The notes beneath the pieces were generated by a model that saw only the letters and a list, made by a program, of their open reading frames with translations, did not search any database and was not told the DNA's origin. Shown here piece after piece: positions 8,416-17,496 of a DNA stretch of 64,000 bases. Each line of letters begins with the position of its first letter. Positions within the stretch are counted from its first letter, which is position 1. Made by a program: the position numbers and the translations under genes. The stretch is from MR-S7 sp000400995 (GTDB lineage Bacteria; Pseudomonadota; Gammaproteobacteria; Burkholderiales; Burkholderiaceae_C), in contig NZ_CP152342.1 in assembly GCF_045291395.1 (NCBI RefSeq), positions 2,294,001 through 2,358,000 of the forward strand. Direction: 5' to 3'.

Positions 8416-8889
8416 TCAATGCGTCTGGCCACCGCCCGCGCTGCCGCTGGCCGCCGACTGGCTGTAGCGCTCGGGCGCGGCGGGCTCGGAGATGTTGCGG
8501 ATGACATCGGCGCTGCGCTGGCTGTCGCAGACGGTGGCAACGTCCGCCAGCGCCACGATGCCCACCAGCTGCTTGTCGCGGTTCAGCACGGGCAGGCGGC
8601 GCACCTGCTCGCTCTTCATGGTGAGCAGCGCCTGGTCCAGCGGATCGTCCTCGAAGCAGTAGAGCGGCTCCTTCGTCATGATGTCGCCGATGTGTGCGCC
8701 GGTCAGTTCCTCGGCCACCGCCCGCACCGCGATGTCGCGGTCGGTCACGACGCCCAGCAGGCGCTCGTCCTCGCACACCGGCAGCGAGCCCACGTTCAAC
8801 TCCCGCATGGCCTGGGCCGCCAGCGTCAGCGAATCGGAAGGGGCCATGGTGCGCACGCCCCGCGTCATGATTTCGGATACGGTTTGCAT
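8416..8889 (-). CDS. Two-CBS-domain protein
   Basis: 157 aa with two CBS motifs. Residues 1-60 contain IMTRGVRTM ... NVGSLPVCEDERLLGVVTDRDIAVR, and residues 70-125 contain IMTKEPLYC ... VRRLPVLNRDKQLVGIVALAD. A Ser/Gly-rich tail follows. Stand-alone CBS pairs bind adenosine nucleotides and often sense energy charge. CTGGAGAACACCC precedes the ATG. It lies 40 nt upstream of the ferritin-like gene on the same strand, so the four genes 8889 to 6683 may be one operon. Confidence 0.93.
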   Translation of the reverse strand: MQTVSEIMTRGVRTMAPSDSLTLAAQAMRELNVGSLPVCEDERLLGVVTDRDIAVRAVAEELTGAHIGDIMTKEPLYCFEDDPLDQALLTMKSEQVRRLPVLNRDKQLVGIVALADVATVCDSQRSADVIRNISEPAAPERYSQSAASGSAGGGQTH

Positions 8890-9172
8890 AGGGTGTTCTC
8901 CAGAGACAAAGGGAAATCGCACGCAGGGCATGCAAGGGCCACTGTGCTGGCGGCACGCGCTGCGGTGCGTGGGCCATCTCCGACATTTCCGTAGGAAGGA
9001 GGCAGCAACCGCACCGCGCCCCGCCGTAGGAAGCCCGGCGGCGCCGCATTGCCCTGCCCCTACGCCGGTGTCAGCCCCCACCTACGGGGGCACCCTGCCC
9101 CCCACCGGAGCATGAAGGCCGCATGAGGAATTCGCCCATGCCGTTTTTTTGGACTTCTTTGGGAGATCGCAA

Positions 9173-9856
9173 ATGGCTAACCGGAACTACGACGAGGACT
9201 ATCAACGCCGCCAGGGAGGCGACCACGACGATGGCCGCCAGGGCTATGGTGGGCGTCAGAACGACCACTGGGGACAGGGCGGCTCCCGCCAGTACGGCGG
9301 CTATGGCAACGAAGGGCGCCAGCAGTATTCGCAGCAAGGCGGCTCCGGCCGCTACGGCGCGGGCGGCCGCGGCAGTGCCTACGGCCCCGGCGACGACGAC
9401 AACCGCCGCTTCGGCTGGCAGGAAGGCGGCATGGACCGTGAACGCTACGGCAACCAGGGCGGCGGCTGGGACCAGCAGCAGAGCCAGGGCTACGGGCAGG
9501 GCTACGACCAGGGCCATGGCTATGGCCAGATGCGCTCGCGCGAGTACGGCAGCGAGTCCTACGGCGGCCGCGGCTATCCGCAGGGTTATGACCGCCACGC
9601 CCATGGCGGCCATGGCGACCCGGACAATTCCAGCACGGGCTCGCAATCCCGCCGGTCGCAGTCCGCATACGACCCCGACTACCAGCAGTGGCGCGACGAG
9701 CAGATCCGCAACCTCGACAACGACTATGAAAGCTGGCGCGGCGAGCGCTACAAGAAGTTCTCCGAGGACTTCAACACCTGGCGCAGCAACCGGCCTGCCG
9801 ACAACAAGACCCAGCAGGGCGACGCGCACAACAAGGGCAAGGAGCAGGCCAAATAA
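9173..9856 (+). CDS. Gly/Tyr/Gln-rich low-complexity protein with conserved C-terminal domain
   Basis: 227 aa. Residues 1-165 are a low-complexity run of G, Y, Q, R, D and S, with repeated GYG/YGQGY units and no signal peptide. Residues 170-215 form a charged helical region (YQQWRDEQIRNLDNDYE, WRGERYKKFSEDFNTW). The start at 9173 follows GGGAGATCGCAA. Prion-like or condensate-like behaviour is plausible from composition but is inference. Similar proteins recur beside CBS/BON/KGG stress genes in Burkholderiales. Confidence 0.8.
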   Translation: MANRNYDEDYQRRQGGDHDDGRQGYGGRQNDHWGQGGSRQYGGYGNEGRQQYSQQGGSGRYGAGGRGSAYGPGDDDNRRFGWQEGGMDRERYGNQGGGWDQQQSQGYGQGYDQGHGYGQMRSREYGSESYGGRGYPQGYDRHAHGGHGDPDNSSTGSQSRRSQSAYDPDYQQWRDEQIRNLDNDYESWRGERYKKFSEDFNTWRSNRPADNKTQQGDAHNKGKEQAK

Positions 9857-9875
9857 CTCCGCCCCGTGAAAGCAC

Positions 9876-9907
9876 TGCGGCCTGGCATGTCTCCATGCCA
9901 GGCCGCA
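9876..9907. terminator. Strong hairpin between convergent genes
   Basis: TGCGGCCTGGCATG-TCTC-CATGCCAGGCCGCA is a perfect 14-bp stem with a 4-nt loop, placed between convergent stops at 9856 and 9934. The T tract is poor, but the stem is very stable. Confidence 0.7.
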
Positions 9908-9933
9908 TTCGCATGGGCCGAGCCCGCCGCCGG

Positions 9934-10512
9934 CTAGGCGGCGCCTGCCGGATTCTTGTCGTCCTCGTGCCCCGCCTCCGCCGCGATGCGCGCCTCGCCC
10001 ACGGGAACCAGCACCAGGTGGTCGTTGCTGCCCATGGAGGGCACGAACCCCAGCTGCCCGCGGAACTTGTGGAACGGCGTGGCGAACTTCTCCGCCAGCG
10101 CGGCCGTCACGCGGTCGAAGAACGCCGCGTGCGATCCGTTGACCGCATAAGGTGCCTCAATGCGGCCCCAGCGCACCTTCCACTGGCCGCGGGAGCGCTG
10201 AATGCCCACGCGGACGTGCTCATCGAGGCAATGGCACGCCTCCTTGAAGAACAGCGTCACGCCGAAGTAGAGGAACCCGTCGTCCCCCACCTGCAGGCGG
10301 GGCGACAGCGTCGTGCCCTCCGAGGGCATGCGCTCTAGGCGCTCGTCGAGCACGTGGAACTCCAGGTCCGTCGACTTCGCGCCAAGGTAGGTGAGGTAGT
10401 CCACCCGCAGCTGCTCCGCGAAGACCTTGCACTCTTCCTTGTATTGCTCGAACTCGCGGCACCAGGCCATCGCCTTCTTGTGCAGGTCCTGGTAGAGGGT
10501 GGGGGATGTCAT
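9934..10512 (-). CDS. Hypothetical protein
   Basis: 192 aa, soluble. It opens with a helical segment (YQDLHKKAMAWCREFEQYKEE) and has a beta-rich middle (FLYFGVTLFFKEACHCLDEHVRVGIQR, KVRWGRIEAPYAVNGSHAAFFDRV). No known catalytic motif is seen. CGGAGATTGCCA precedes the ATG. It looks like a conserved single-domain chromosomal protein; function not recognised. Confidence 0.75.
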   Translation of the reverse strand: MTSPTLYQDLHKKAMAWCREFEQYKEECKVFAEQLRVDYLTYLGAKSTDLEFHVLDERLERMPSEGTTLSPRLQVGDDGFLYFGVTLFFKEACHCLDEHVRVGIQRSRGQWKVRWGRIEAPYAVNGSHAAFFDRVTAALAEKFATPFHKFRGQLGFVPSMGSNDHLVLVPVGEARIAAEAGHEDDKNPAGAA

Positions 10513-10774
10513 TGGCAATCTCCGTGCGGGATGCGGCGGGCGGACCATGCGCAACGGAAGGCAGGCCGTGCACGCGCCAGCGTTTTCTTTTCAGTCTCGC
10601 GTAGGCAGCGGCCCAGGTAAAGCCCTTGGACACGCTTTGTAGCGATGTGCCGACATCCCGCGCCTTCCCATGGCCGCTACAGGAAAGTGAGCAGCCCGTG
10701 CGCTCCAGCGCCGGGAAGCAGGCGCATTGCCCCTGCGAAACCAAGCCCCGCAAGCGCAGGCCGCTATCAAAAAG

Positions 10775-11591
10775 TTACTGCGCCGGCACGCTGCGGTATG
10801 CCAGGGGCGTTTCCGGCACCGGATAGCCCGCCGCTCCGAAGGTCTCGACGATGGCCTTGTGCGTGTCGAAATAGACCTGCCAGTAGTGGTCGGTGTGCGT
10901 ATAGGGGCGCACGCACAGGCGGGGGGCCTTCGGGCGTGAAGTCCAGGATCTCGATGTCCGGCGCCGGCGTGGCGGCCACGTTGGGAATGGCGGCGATCAC
11001 CGGCCGCAGGCGCGCGATGGCGTCCAGCGGGTTCACGCTGTTGGCCACCTTGGCCACGCAATCCACGCGGCGCACCGGCAAGGCGCTGTAGTTCTGGATG
11101 TTGTCGCCGAACACCTTGCCGTTGCCCACCACGGTCACCACGTTGTCCATCGTGACGATGGTGGTGGCGAACAGGCCCAGCTCCTTCACCGTCCCGGTCA
11201 CGCCGCCGGCGCAGATGAAATCGCCCACCTTGTAAGGCCGCAGCACCTGCATGAACACGCCCGCGGCGAAGTTGCCCAGCATGCCGCTCCATGCGGCGCC
11301 GATGGCCAGGCCCGCGCCCGCCAGCAGCGCCGCGAACGAGGTGGTCTTGACCCCGAAGATGTCCAGGATCGCCAGGATCAGGACGATGTTCAGCAGCACC
11401 GAGGTGATGGACTTGAGGTAGTGCGCGAGCGTGGCGTCGATCTTGCCGCCGCGCTCGAACACCTTGCCCATCAGGCCGACCGCCACCGCGATCAGCCAGC
11501 GGCCGATGATCCAGGCAACGATGGCCGTCAGCAGCCGGATGATAGCCGTCAGCCTAGGGCACAAATTGGCACGGCAGTGGCCCTTCGGCAC
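10775..11591 (-). pseudogene. mscS-type mechanosensitive channel, 5'-truncated and frameshifted
   Basis: The reading frame contains an MscS core: pore helix AALLAGAGLAIGAAWSGMLGNFAAGV, then MQVLRPYKVGDFI, GTVKELGLFAT and VGNGKVFGDNIQNYS. Two defects are visible. First, the N-terminus starts inside the first membrane helix (LLTAIVAWIIGRWLIAV), and the 13 codons before it look unrelated, so the 5' end is missing near 11,550-11,560. Second, a run of six C (minus strand, 10921-10926) shifts the frame. Removing one C restores GPRLCVRPYTHTDHYWQVYF and a family-like end, with stop at 10775. Without repair, the frame ends in unrelated sequence at 10767. Truncation adjoining the copper cluster suggests an insertion boundary. 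Confidence 0.8.
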
Positions 11592-11731
11592 GCTGACTTG
11601 CGGTCTCGCGATAGTGTGCTCAGAACTACTGCTGGCGGCAAATCTGTACGCGGCGAGCAGTCACGTTTATGCCTTGACGTCGACCAAGTCGCAACTGAGA
11701 TCTCCGGCAAATGCCTGAACGTACACAGGTC

Positions 11732-13225
11732 TTACCGCCCCTTCACCACCATGGCATCTACGAGACCAATCACGACCATAGAGGCGCCAACCAGCGGAAA
11801 CACCACCCCACCCACCGCCAGCACAGCCACCACTCCCACCAGAGCGCGACGCTGTGCAGGCAACGGCGGAACGCCCACACCACCCGCAGGTCGGCGCTTG
11901 AACCACATCACCGCGCCCGACACACACAACAACACAATGCCCGCGCACACCGCCACCAACAGCAACTGGTTGACCACGCCCCATTCCTGGCCCAGGTGGA
12001 TGTTGATCCCCCACTCCAGCCAACGCCCCAGCGGGCCATAGTCAGCGTACGACATGTCGAGCAGCGGCTGGCCGGTGAACCGATCCAGGTGCACCACACG
12101 CTGGCGGGCCAGGTCGTGTGGGTAGACGGAGGCGGTGAACACGCCCTGCGGGCCCTGGGGCGGGTTGACGGTATAGCCGGGGGCCAGTTGCAGGCGCTGC
12201 ACCTGGGCCATCACGACATCGATGCCCAACGCAGTGCGTGCAGGGCCAGACGATGCGGGCGCGGGTTGCGCATCCGCCCCCTCGCCATGCAGGGCGCGCG
12301 TGTTGTCTTCTGCCTTGGCCTGCGCATGCGCTGAATGGCTTGCGTGGCCTTCATGACCTTCATTGCCTATGCTACCCGGCTGCTGCGTTTGCTGCAGCGT
12401 CCACGGCAGGTGCGCTACATCGGCCAGCGGTTGGCCGGACAGGGGCAGTTGCACGCGCACCCCAGCCGGGTAACCAAAGTTGTGACCGTTGGCCCATTGG
12501 TTAGCCTGCGCGCCCCACAGCACCGACCACGGCATGCCGGTGATGGCGAGGAACAGCAGGCCCACGCCCACCACCAGCCCGGTGACGGCATGCAGATCGC
12601 GCCAGTAAACCCGCTGGCGCGGCGTTCCGCGCAAGCTGACCACGCCGCCTCGTGCCACGGAGCCCCGCCCACGCGGCCACCACAGGTACAGGCCGGTGAG
12701 CACCAGCAGAATGGCCCAGCCCGCCGCCATCTCGATGAAGCCGCGCTGCACGGGGCCAAAGTACTTGAGGCTGTGCAGCTTGCGAATCGTCCAGCCCAAT
12801 GTGCCCCGGTCGCTCAGGGTGCCCAGCACCTGGGCGTTGGCGGGGTTCAAGTACACGGCCACCTTGGCACCATCGGCGGTGCGCACTCCCACCTCGGCAG
12901 AGCGGCCCGGCGCAGCTGGGGGCACGTACTTGAACCACGCCCCCGGCTGCACTGCCAAAGCAGCGGCCAGCACGGCGCTATGCGGGGCAGACTCCGATGC
13001 GGCAGGCACTGTGAGCAAGTCTGCATGCACGCGCTGGTCAATGGCGTCGTGGTACACGTACAGCGCGCCCGTCACCGCCAGCCAGATCAGCAGGGGCAGC
13101 ACCAGCAGCCCGGCGTAGAAGTGCCAGCGCCACACGGCGCGGTACAGGCTGCTGCGGGTGAGCGCCGTGCCGGGTTCCGCTGGCCCATCGGGCACATCAG
13201 GCGCAGCAGTGAGAGCGCGCGCCAT
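11732..13225 (-). CDS. PepSY-associated transmembrane protein with His-rich loop
   Basis: 497 aa. Four or more membrane helices are seen: WHFYAGLLVLPLLIWLAVTGALYVY, then AILLVLTGLYLWW, LVVGVGLLFLAITG and LLLVAVCAGIVLLCVSGAVMW. This is the PepSY_TM layout with the hallmark 'RWHFYAG...P' opening. The periplasmic part has a histidine cluster (EGHEGHASHSAHA, about residue 300), which suggests metal contact. Such proteins accompany TonB receptors and may act as ferric-siderophore or metal reductases. The ATG starts 2 nt after the receptor's stop, so the pair is an operon. Confidence 0.9.
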   Translation of the reverse strand: MARALTAAPDVPDGPAEPGTALTRSSLYRAVWRWHFYAGLLVLPLLIWLAVTGALYVYHDAIDQRVHADLLTVPAASESAPHSAVLAAALAVQPGAWFKYVPPAAPGRSAEVGVRTADGAKVAVYLNPANAQVLGTLSDRGTLGWTIRKLHSLKYFGPVQRGFIEMAAGWAILLVLTGLYLWWPRGRGSVARGGVVSLRGTPRQRVYWRDLHAVTGLVVGVGLLFLAITGMPWSVLWGAQANQWANGHNFGYPAGVRVQLPLSGQPLADVAHLPWTLQQTQQPGSIGNEGHEGHASHSAHAQAKAEDNTRALHGEGADAQPAPASSGPARTALGIDVVMAQVQRLQLAPGYTVNPPQGPQGVFTASVYPHDLARQRVVHLDRFTGQPLLDMSYADYGPLGRWLEWGINIHLGQEWGVVNQLLLVAVCAGIVLLCVSGAVMWFKRRPAGGVGVPPLPAQRRALVGVVAVLAVGGVVFPLVGASMVVIGLVDAMVVKGR

Positions 13226-13227
13226 GG

Positions 13228-15324
13228 TCAGAACTTCCAGTTCAGGCTGGCGTAGGCGCTGCGGCCATCGCCCGGCGAGTAGCCGGACGAGCCGCTGTCG
13301 TACCACGCATAGACATACTTGCGGTTCGTCACGTTCTTGAGCTGCACGCCCACATCCAGCGTGGGCGACAAGCGCCAGGTGGCACCCAGGTTGAGCAGCG
13401 CGTAGCCGCCGGTACGACCCAGGGTGTTGGTGCGCTCCAGGTAGTAGTTGCCCTGGGCGTTGGCCGAGGCACTGAGCTTGAGCTGTGTGCTGGCCTGGTA
13501 GTCCACGCCCAGCGTGGCCAGGTAGTGCGGCACGTTTTCAATCTCTTTGCCGCGTGTGGCGGGGGCGCTCGGGTCGGGCTCCACAATGCGTGCGATTTGC
13601 GAGGAGTAGCCGACCCAGCCGCTCCATTGCGCGTTCAGGCGTGCGTTGAGCTGCATATCCAGCCCCTTGCGAAGCGTGCGGCCCACGTTGCCCTGGCCGC
13701 CGGGGTCGGGCAGGCCGTTCACGCCCAGCACGCGGGCCACTTCACCGCTGGCGCGCTGTTCCCAATAGGCCACGCGGGTTTCGATGCCTGCGGCGGGTTG
13801 CCACTTCACACCGACCTCCCAGCCGTCGTTGAGCGATGGGTCCAGGTTGCGGCTTTGCGATGCGGTGCGGTAGCTGTCGATGCCCGCGCCGATCTGGAAC
13901 GTGCGCCCCCAGTTGGCGTAGACGCTGGTGTCGGGCCGCACGGCGTAGACCACGCTGATCTTGGGCTGGGTGATGGTGCCGTAGTCGTGCACGGGCGAGG
14001 TGACTTTGGTGAGGCCGTCGGTGAAGCTGCCGCTCACGCGATCCACCCGCAGCGCGGGAATGATCTTGAGCGCCTGCACCGGCTGCACCACGGCCTGCAC
14101 GTAGGCGCCCCGGGTGTTCAGGTCAAAGTCCCAAGCGCGGATCTGCGAGGTGCGCGCCTGCTGCAGCGTGCGGTAGCGCTCTGCAGCGTTGTCTTGCCAC
14201 TGGGCATCCAGCCCGCCTTCGAGCGTGAAGGCATGAGCCCAGGCCACCTTGGGGCGCCAGGTCAGCGTGGTGATCAAGCCTTTGTGGGTTTCGTCGTTGC
14301 CGCGCTCTTGCTGCACACCGGCTTCAGAAAAACGCACAAAGCGCTGGTTCTCGTAGTGCTGGGTGTAGGCCTTGGCGGTCCAGGCCAGGTCGTTGGCGAG
14401 TTGCCCGTCCAGGTGCGCGCTCAGTTGCGTGGTCTCGCGCTCGCTGCGGTCCCACGCGGCATAGGCGGGCGAGCTGCGCGGTGCGCTGGCGGCCTGCTCG
14501 GCCGTGAGGTAGCCGGATTCGAGCGCCTTGTTTTTGTAGTAGCGGGCGATGACGCCTGCACGCCACTGGCCGCTGTCGCTGGTGTAGAACCACTTGCCCG
14601 ACAGCGCCTTCTTATCGGCGTCGGCATGGTCGCGGTAGCCATCGGATTCGCGGGTGGCCACGAAGTAGTTCTGGCTCCAGTTGCCGCTTTCAAATCCCTT
14701 GGCGATTTGCAATTCACGCGTTCCAAAGCTGCCCAGCGTCACGCTGGCCTGGCCGTCGTTGCCGCCCTGGCGGGTGAGGACGTTGGCATTGCCCGCGATG
14801 TTGTTCAGGCCGTAGCGCGGGTCGTTAGTGCCGCGCACGATCTCGATGGCCTCGATGTCCAGTGGAAACACCGCGTCCAGAAACGGCATGCCGCCCGCGT
14901 TGTCGTTGCTGGGTATACCGTCGATCAGCAGCTTGACGGCGTTGACTCGGCCCTCGCCATTGAAGCCGCGCATCGAGAACCGCCCGGCGTCGGTGCCTTG
15001 CTTGAACTGCGTGACCTGCACGCCGGGGGCGCGGGTGAGCAGCTCCCAGCTGTAGTCCACATGCTGGTCTTGCAGCACGCTGGCGCCCAGGATGTCCACC
15101 GAGCTGAACACATTGCGCACGTTGAGCACGCCCGAAGGGGCAGACTGCACGGTGATGGTGCCCAGCGTGAGGGCGGCGTCTGCGGGCGCCTCGGTGGCAG
15201 AAGCGGGCGAAGCAGCTGACTGGGCCCACACAGGCGCAGAAAGGGTGGCGATGGTGGCTGAAGCGGCCAGGGCCAGAGCATGACGCACTGGCAGAGATGG
15301 AGTGGAGCGGGAATGGCTTGTCAT
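13228..15324 (-). CDS. TonB-dependent outer-membrane receptor
   Basis: 698 aa. A signal peptide ends near VWAQ (about residue 35). A plug domain follows at residues 60-180, with the usual QVTQFKQGTDAGRFSMRGF, VKLLIDGIPS and IEIVRGTNDPRYG. The rest is a long beta-barrel ending in Phe (YASLNWKF), as outer-membrane barrels do. Ligand cannot be read; the partner PepSY protein and the adjacent copper genes suggest a metal-chelate, possibly copper. No Fur or Cue box was recognised upstream. The ATG at 15324 is chosen over longer frames because the signal peptide begins there. Confidence 0.93.
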   Translation of the reverse strand: MTSHSRSTPSLPVRHALALAASATIATLSAPVWAQSAASPASATEAPADAALTLGTITVQSAPSGVLNVRNVFSSVDILGASVLQDQHVDYSWELLTRAPGVQVTQFKQGTDAGRFSMRGFNGEGRVNAVKLLIDGIPSNDNAGGMPFLDAVFPLDIEAIEIVRGTNDPRYGLNNIAGNANVLTRQGGNDGQASVTLGSFGTRELQIAKGFESGNWSQNYFVATRESDGYRDHADADKKALSGKWFYTSDSGQWRAGVIARYYKNKALESGYLTAEQAASAPRSSPAYAAWDRSERETTQLSAHLDGQLANDLAWTAKAYTQHYENQRFVRFSEAGVQQERGNDETHKGLITTLTWRPKVAWAHAFTLEGGLDAQWQDNAAERYRTLQQARTSQIRAWDFDLNTRGAYVQAVVQPVQALKIIPALRVDRVSGSFTDGLTKVTSPVHDYGTITQPKISVVYAVRPDTSVYANWGRTFQIGAGIDSYRTASQSRNLDPSLNDGWEVGVKWQPAAGIETRVAYWEQRASGEVARVLGVNGLPDPGGQGNVGRTLRKGLDMQLNARLNAQWSGWVGYSSQIARIVEPDPSAPATRGKEIENVPHYLATLGVDYQASTQLKLSASANAQGNYYLERTNTLGRTGGYALLNLGATWRLSPTLDVGVQLKNVTNRKYVYAWYDSGSSGYSPGDGRSAYASLNWKF

Positions 15325-15527
15325 AGGTTTCACACGGCGCACCCTTGTCTGCGGTACCGCGGCGGCCATGGGCAGCGGGCGCCGGCAGTCCCACCAGGAC
15401 AGCCACCGGCGCGCAATAGCCCTGGCCTGCAACAGTGCAGAGCAGCAAGGGGAGCGCAAAAGACGGGCTAACCAGTGCTCAGGACCACCACAAGGTAGCG
15501 CAGTGCACAGGCCAACAAAAAGGAGGA

Positions 15528-15908
15528 TCAGACCGTCGTGAACCGAGGCGGCCCGCGCGCAGGCAAGGCCGTGCCATCCCATTGCAGCCGGTGCGCCAGC
15601 GCTAGAACAGGTCCCCTTTGCAGCCGCACCGAGGCTGGCGGCACGACCGGAGGTACATGCGGCGCGGGAGCCTGCAACTGCAAGCACAAAGAGCAATCGA
15701 GCCCGTGGGGACCGAGGGCCTGCGGGCGTGGCGCATCATCGTCGCCCGCCTGGCCAACGACCACGAGCTTGACGGCACCAGACGCACCACAGACCAGCTC
15801 CAGCGACTGTGGATGAATCAGCGGCGCGGCACCCGCCATTCCCATCGCGCAGAGAAACCACGCCAGCACCAGGCGTGAAATCAGTGGGGAGGAGCGCAGG
15901 CGATGCAT
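15528..15908 (-). CDS. DUF2946-family protein (copy 1)
   Basis: 126 aa. The N-terminal helix (LVLAWFLCAMGMAGAA) acts as signal or anchor, and LELVC, VKLVVVG and the family's CSLCLQL motif (DCSLCLQ) follow. It is a clear paralogue of the divergent gene at 16049 (same HPQ-LELVC and C-x-x-C pattern). DUF2946 proteins are short, secreted or anchored, and often sit near TonB receptors and copper genes; metal handling through the CxxC and Met/His is inferred. Confidence 0.85.
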   Translation of the reverse strand: MHRLRSSPLISRLVLAWFLCAMGMAGAAPLIHPQSLELVCGASGAVKLVVVGQAGDDDAPRPQALGPHGLDCSLCLQLQAPAPHVPPVVPPASVRLQRGPVLALAHRLQWDGTALPARGPPRFTTV

Positions 15909-16048
15909 AGCACTCAGATTATCGCTGCCAACCGAGCGAGACCTTGGCTGCGAATCTGCATGAAAAGCACTTCTGGCGCATGGACCATGGTTGATGGCAA
16001 ACAAATCGCGAGTGCAATTTGCGCCGAATCACGGTAATAATCCTAAGC

Positions 16049-16414
16049 ATGCATACGCTGCGCACGTCGTCATTGTTGGGCCGCCTCATCCTGGCGTGGT
16101 TCATGGTGACCATTGGTGCCGCCATTGCATCTCCCATCGTGCACCCGCAAGAGCTGCAACTGGTCTGTACTACAGGCAGCGCTATGAAGCTGGTGGTGGT
16201 TGGTGATGACGGAGCTGACGCGGCCCCGGCCGGACACCATGCTCTGGACTGTCCGTTGTGCTTGCACTTTACTGCCCCCGCTCCGCAAGCCCAGACTGCA
16301 GTGGAGCCGCAGCAGCCTTTGGCCCATGCGCTGCTCCCCGCTGTCAAGGCGACCATTGCTGCGCTGGTTGGCGCGCCCTTGCCGCCGCGCGGTCCTCCGA
16401 CATTCGTTTCCTGA
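16049..16414 (+). CDS. DUF2946-family protein (copy 2)
   Basis: 121 aa, with the same order as copy 1: N-terminal helix LILAWFMVTIGAAIA, then HPQELQLVC, AMKLVVVGDDG and the DCPLCLHF (CPLC) motif. It is divergently transcribed from copy 1, with a 140-bp gap serving as shared promoter region. No Shine-Dalgarno is obvious at the ATG 16049 (TCCTAAGC). The similarity points to a local duplication with inversion. Confidence 0.85.
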   Translation: MHTLRTSSLLGRLILAWFMVTIGAAIASPIVHPQELQLVCTTGSAMKLVVVGDDGADAAPAGHHALDCPLCLHFTAPAPQAQTAVEPQQPLAHALLPAVKATIAALVGAPLPPRGPPTFVS

Positions 16415-16633
16415 TCTGAGAGCCCTCGGGTTGCGCTGCTGATCTGGCAGTTGCATCCGTACTTTGGTGCATACATTCGTACGCGCGGTCCTCGCGTGTG
16501 CTGATGCGGCCCAAGTGCTTTTTTATACCCTTCATCGCACTTTACTCGCGCCATCCGTGGGTTCGCTTGCGCCCGGTGGCGCGAGCGGCGTGGCGCATGA
16601 AGTGGAGCTCATTGAACCCGGAACCGATTTTCC

Positions 16634-16882
16634 ATGCCAAACGCAGCCCCAGCGCCCACTTCCCAATCCCGTCTGCCATCGCTCCCGCTTCACAGCAGCC
16701 TTTTCATCGCGGCATTTTTCTGTGCCCACCTTGCTGCATTGGGTGCTGCCTACGCAGCCGCCGCCATCCAGGCGCAGGGCCACGAGTTGACGGCCAACGC
16801 TCCCGGCCACAACGCCGTGCACCACCTCGGACGCATGACGCTGGTCCCGGTCAGCACATTGCCCCCTGCTGCTCGCCGCTGA
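16634..16882 (+). CDS. Small protein with one hydrophobic segment
   Basis: 82 aa. Residues 17-47 are hydrophobic (LHSSLFIAAFFCAHLAALGAAYAAA), then His-containing charged sequence (AQGHELTANAPGHNAVHHLG). It lies in order before the third DUF2946 gene (21-nt gap) and could be a small membrane or periplasmic metal-linked partner. Not a recognised family, and an overlapping frame is also open, so confidence is moderate. Confidence 0.45.
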   Translation: MPNAAPAPTSQSRLPSLPLHSSLFIAAFFCAHLAALGAAYAAAAIQAQGHELTANAPGHNAVHHLGRMTLVPVSTLPPAARR

Positions 16883-16903
16883 TCCGTCCGCACGGGCACC
16901 TGC

Positions 16904-17335
16904 ATGTACCGCCCCTTTTCCCGTCCGCTGGCCCGCCGACTTGCCTGTTGGTTGATCGTCTGGATGACTCTTGTCAGCCTGCACTCTGCCCTGGCCGCCA
17001 CGCTGGTAATGGCGCGCGGCGGCAGCGGTGCAGCGATGGTGGAGGTGTGCACCAACCAGGGCGTGCGATGGGTGAGCGTGCAAGCCTCTGCGGGCGACAT
17101 GGCCATAACTGCCGACTCGATCGAAGGGGTCAGCGCCAATGCAGATGGCAACCCGCATTGCCCGTTGTGCCGCTTCTTAGGCGATGCGTTGCCCGACCTC
17201 GCGCGCAGTGATCTCCGGTTTGAACCACCGCTCGATTACCGCGTACGGCCGCCGGATACGCCGTTCTTCCTTAGCACCGCCGAAAGAGTAGTGCTGACAG
17301 CGCCACCGCGCGCGCCACCCCCGTCCTCAGGCTGA
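16904..17335 (+). CDS. DUF2946-family protein (copy 3)
   Basis: 143 aa. The signal/anchor helix is LACWLIVWMTLVSLHSALAA. The cytoplasm-distal part has EVCTNQGVRWV and the family motif HCPLCRFLG (CPLC, about residue 90). It is longer and more divergent than copies 1 and 2 but carries the same motif order. The neighbouring MbnP-MbnH genes suggest a shared copper role, as inference. Confidence 0.8.
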   Translation: MYRPFSRPLARRLACWLIVWMTLVSLHSALAATLVMARGGSGAAMVEVCTNQGVRWVSVQASAGDMAITADSIEGVSANADGNPHCPLCRFLGDALPDLARSDLRFEPPLDYRVRPPDTPFFLSTAERVVLTAPPRAPPPSSG

Positions 17336-17496
17336 TCCCTGCTGGTTCCCACATGCCGCCCTCAAGGCATCGGCGTGGGCACCTCATGTTCATCACAAGG
17401 TTTCTATTCAGTGCAAGGCCAGATGCGGCCCTGCGGAATCTGCTCGACCGTGTGCGCCGCTTTTGACCTGCGCACCGGCCATTCAAAAGAATCGCC

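Noticed and set aside
12335..13255. Plus-strand frame over the PepSY gene
   Set aside because: Shadow; the minus strand holds a full PepSY-type protein.
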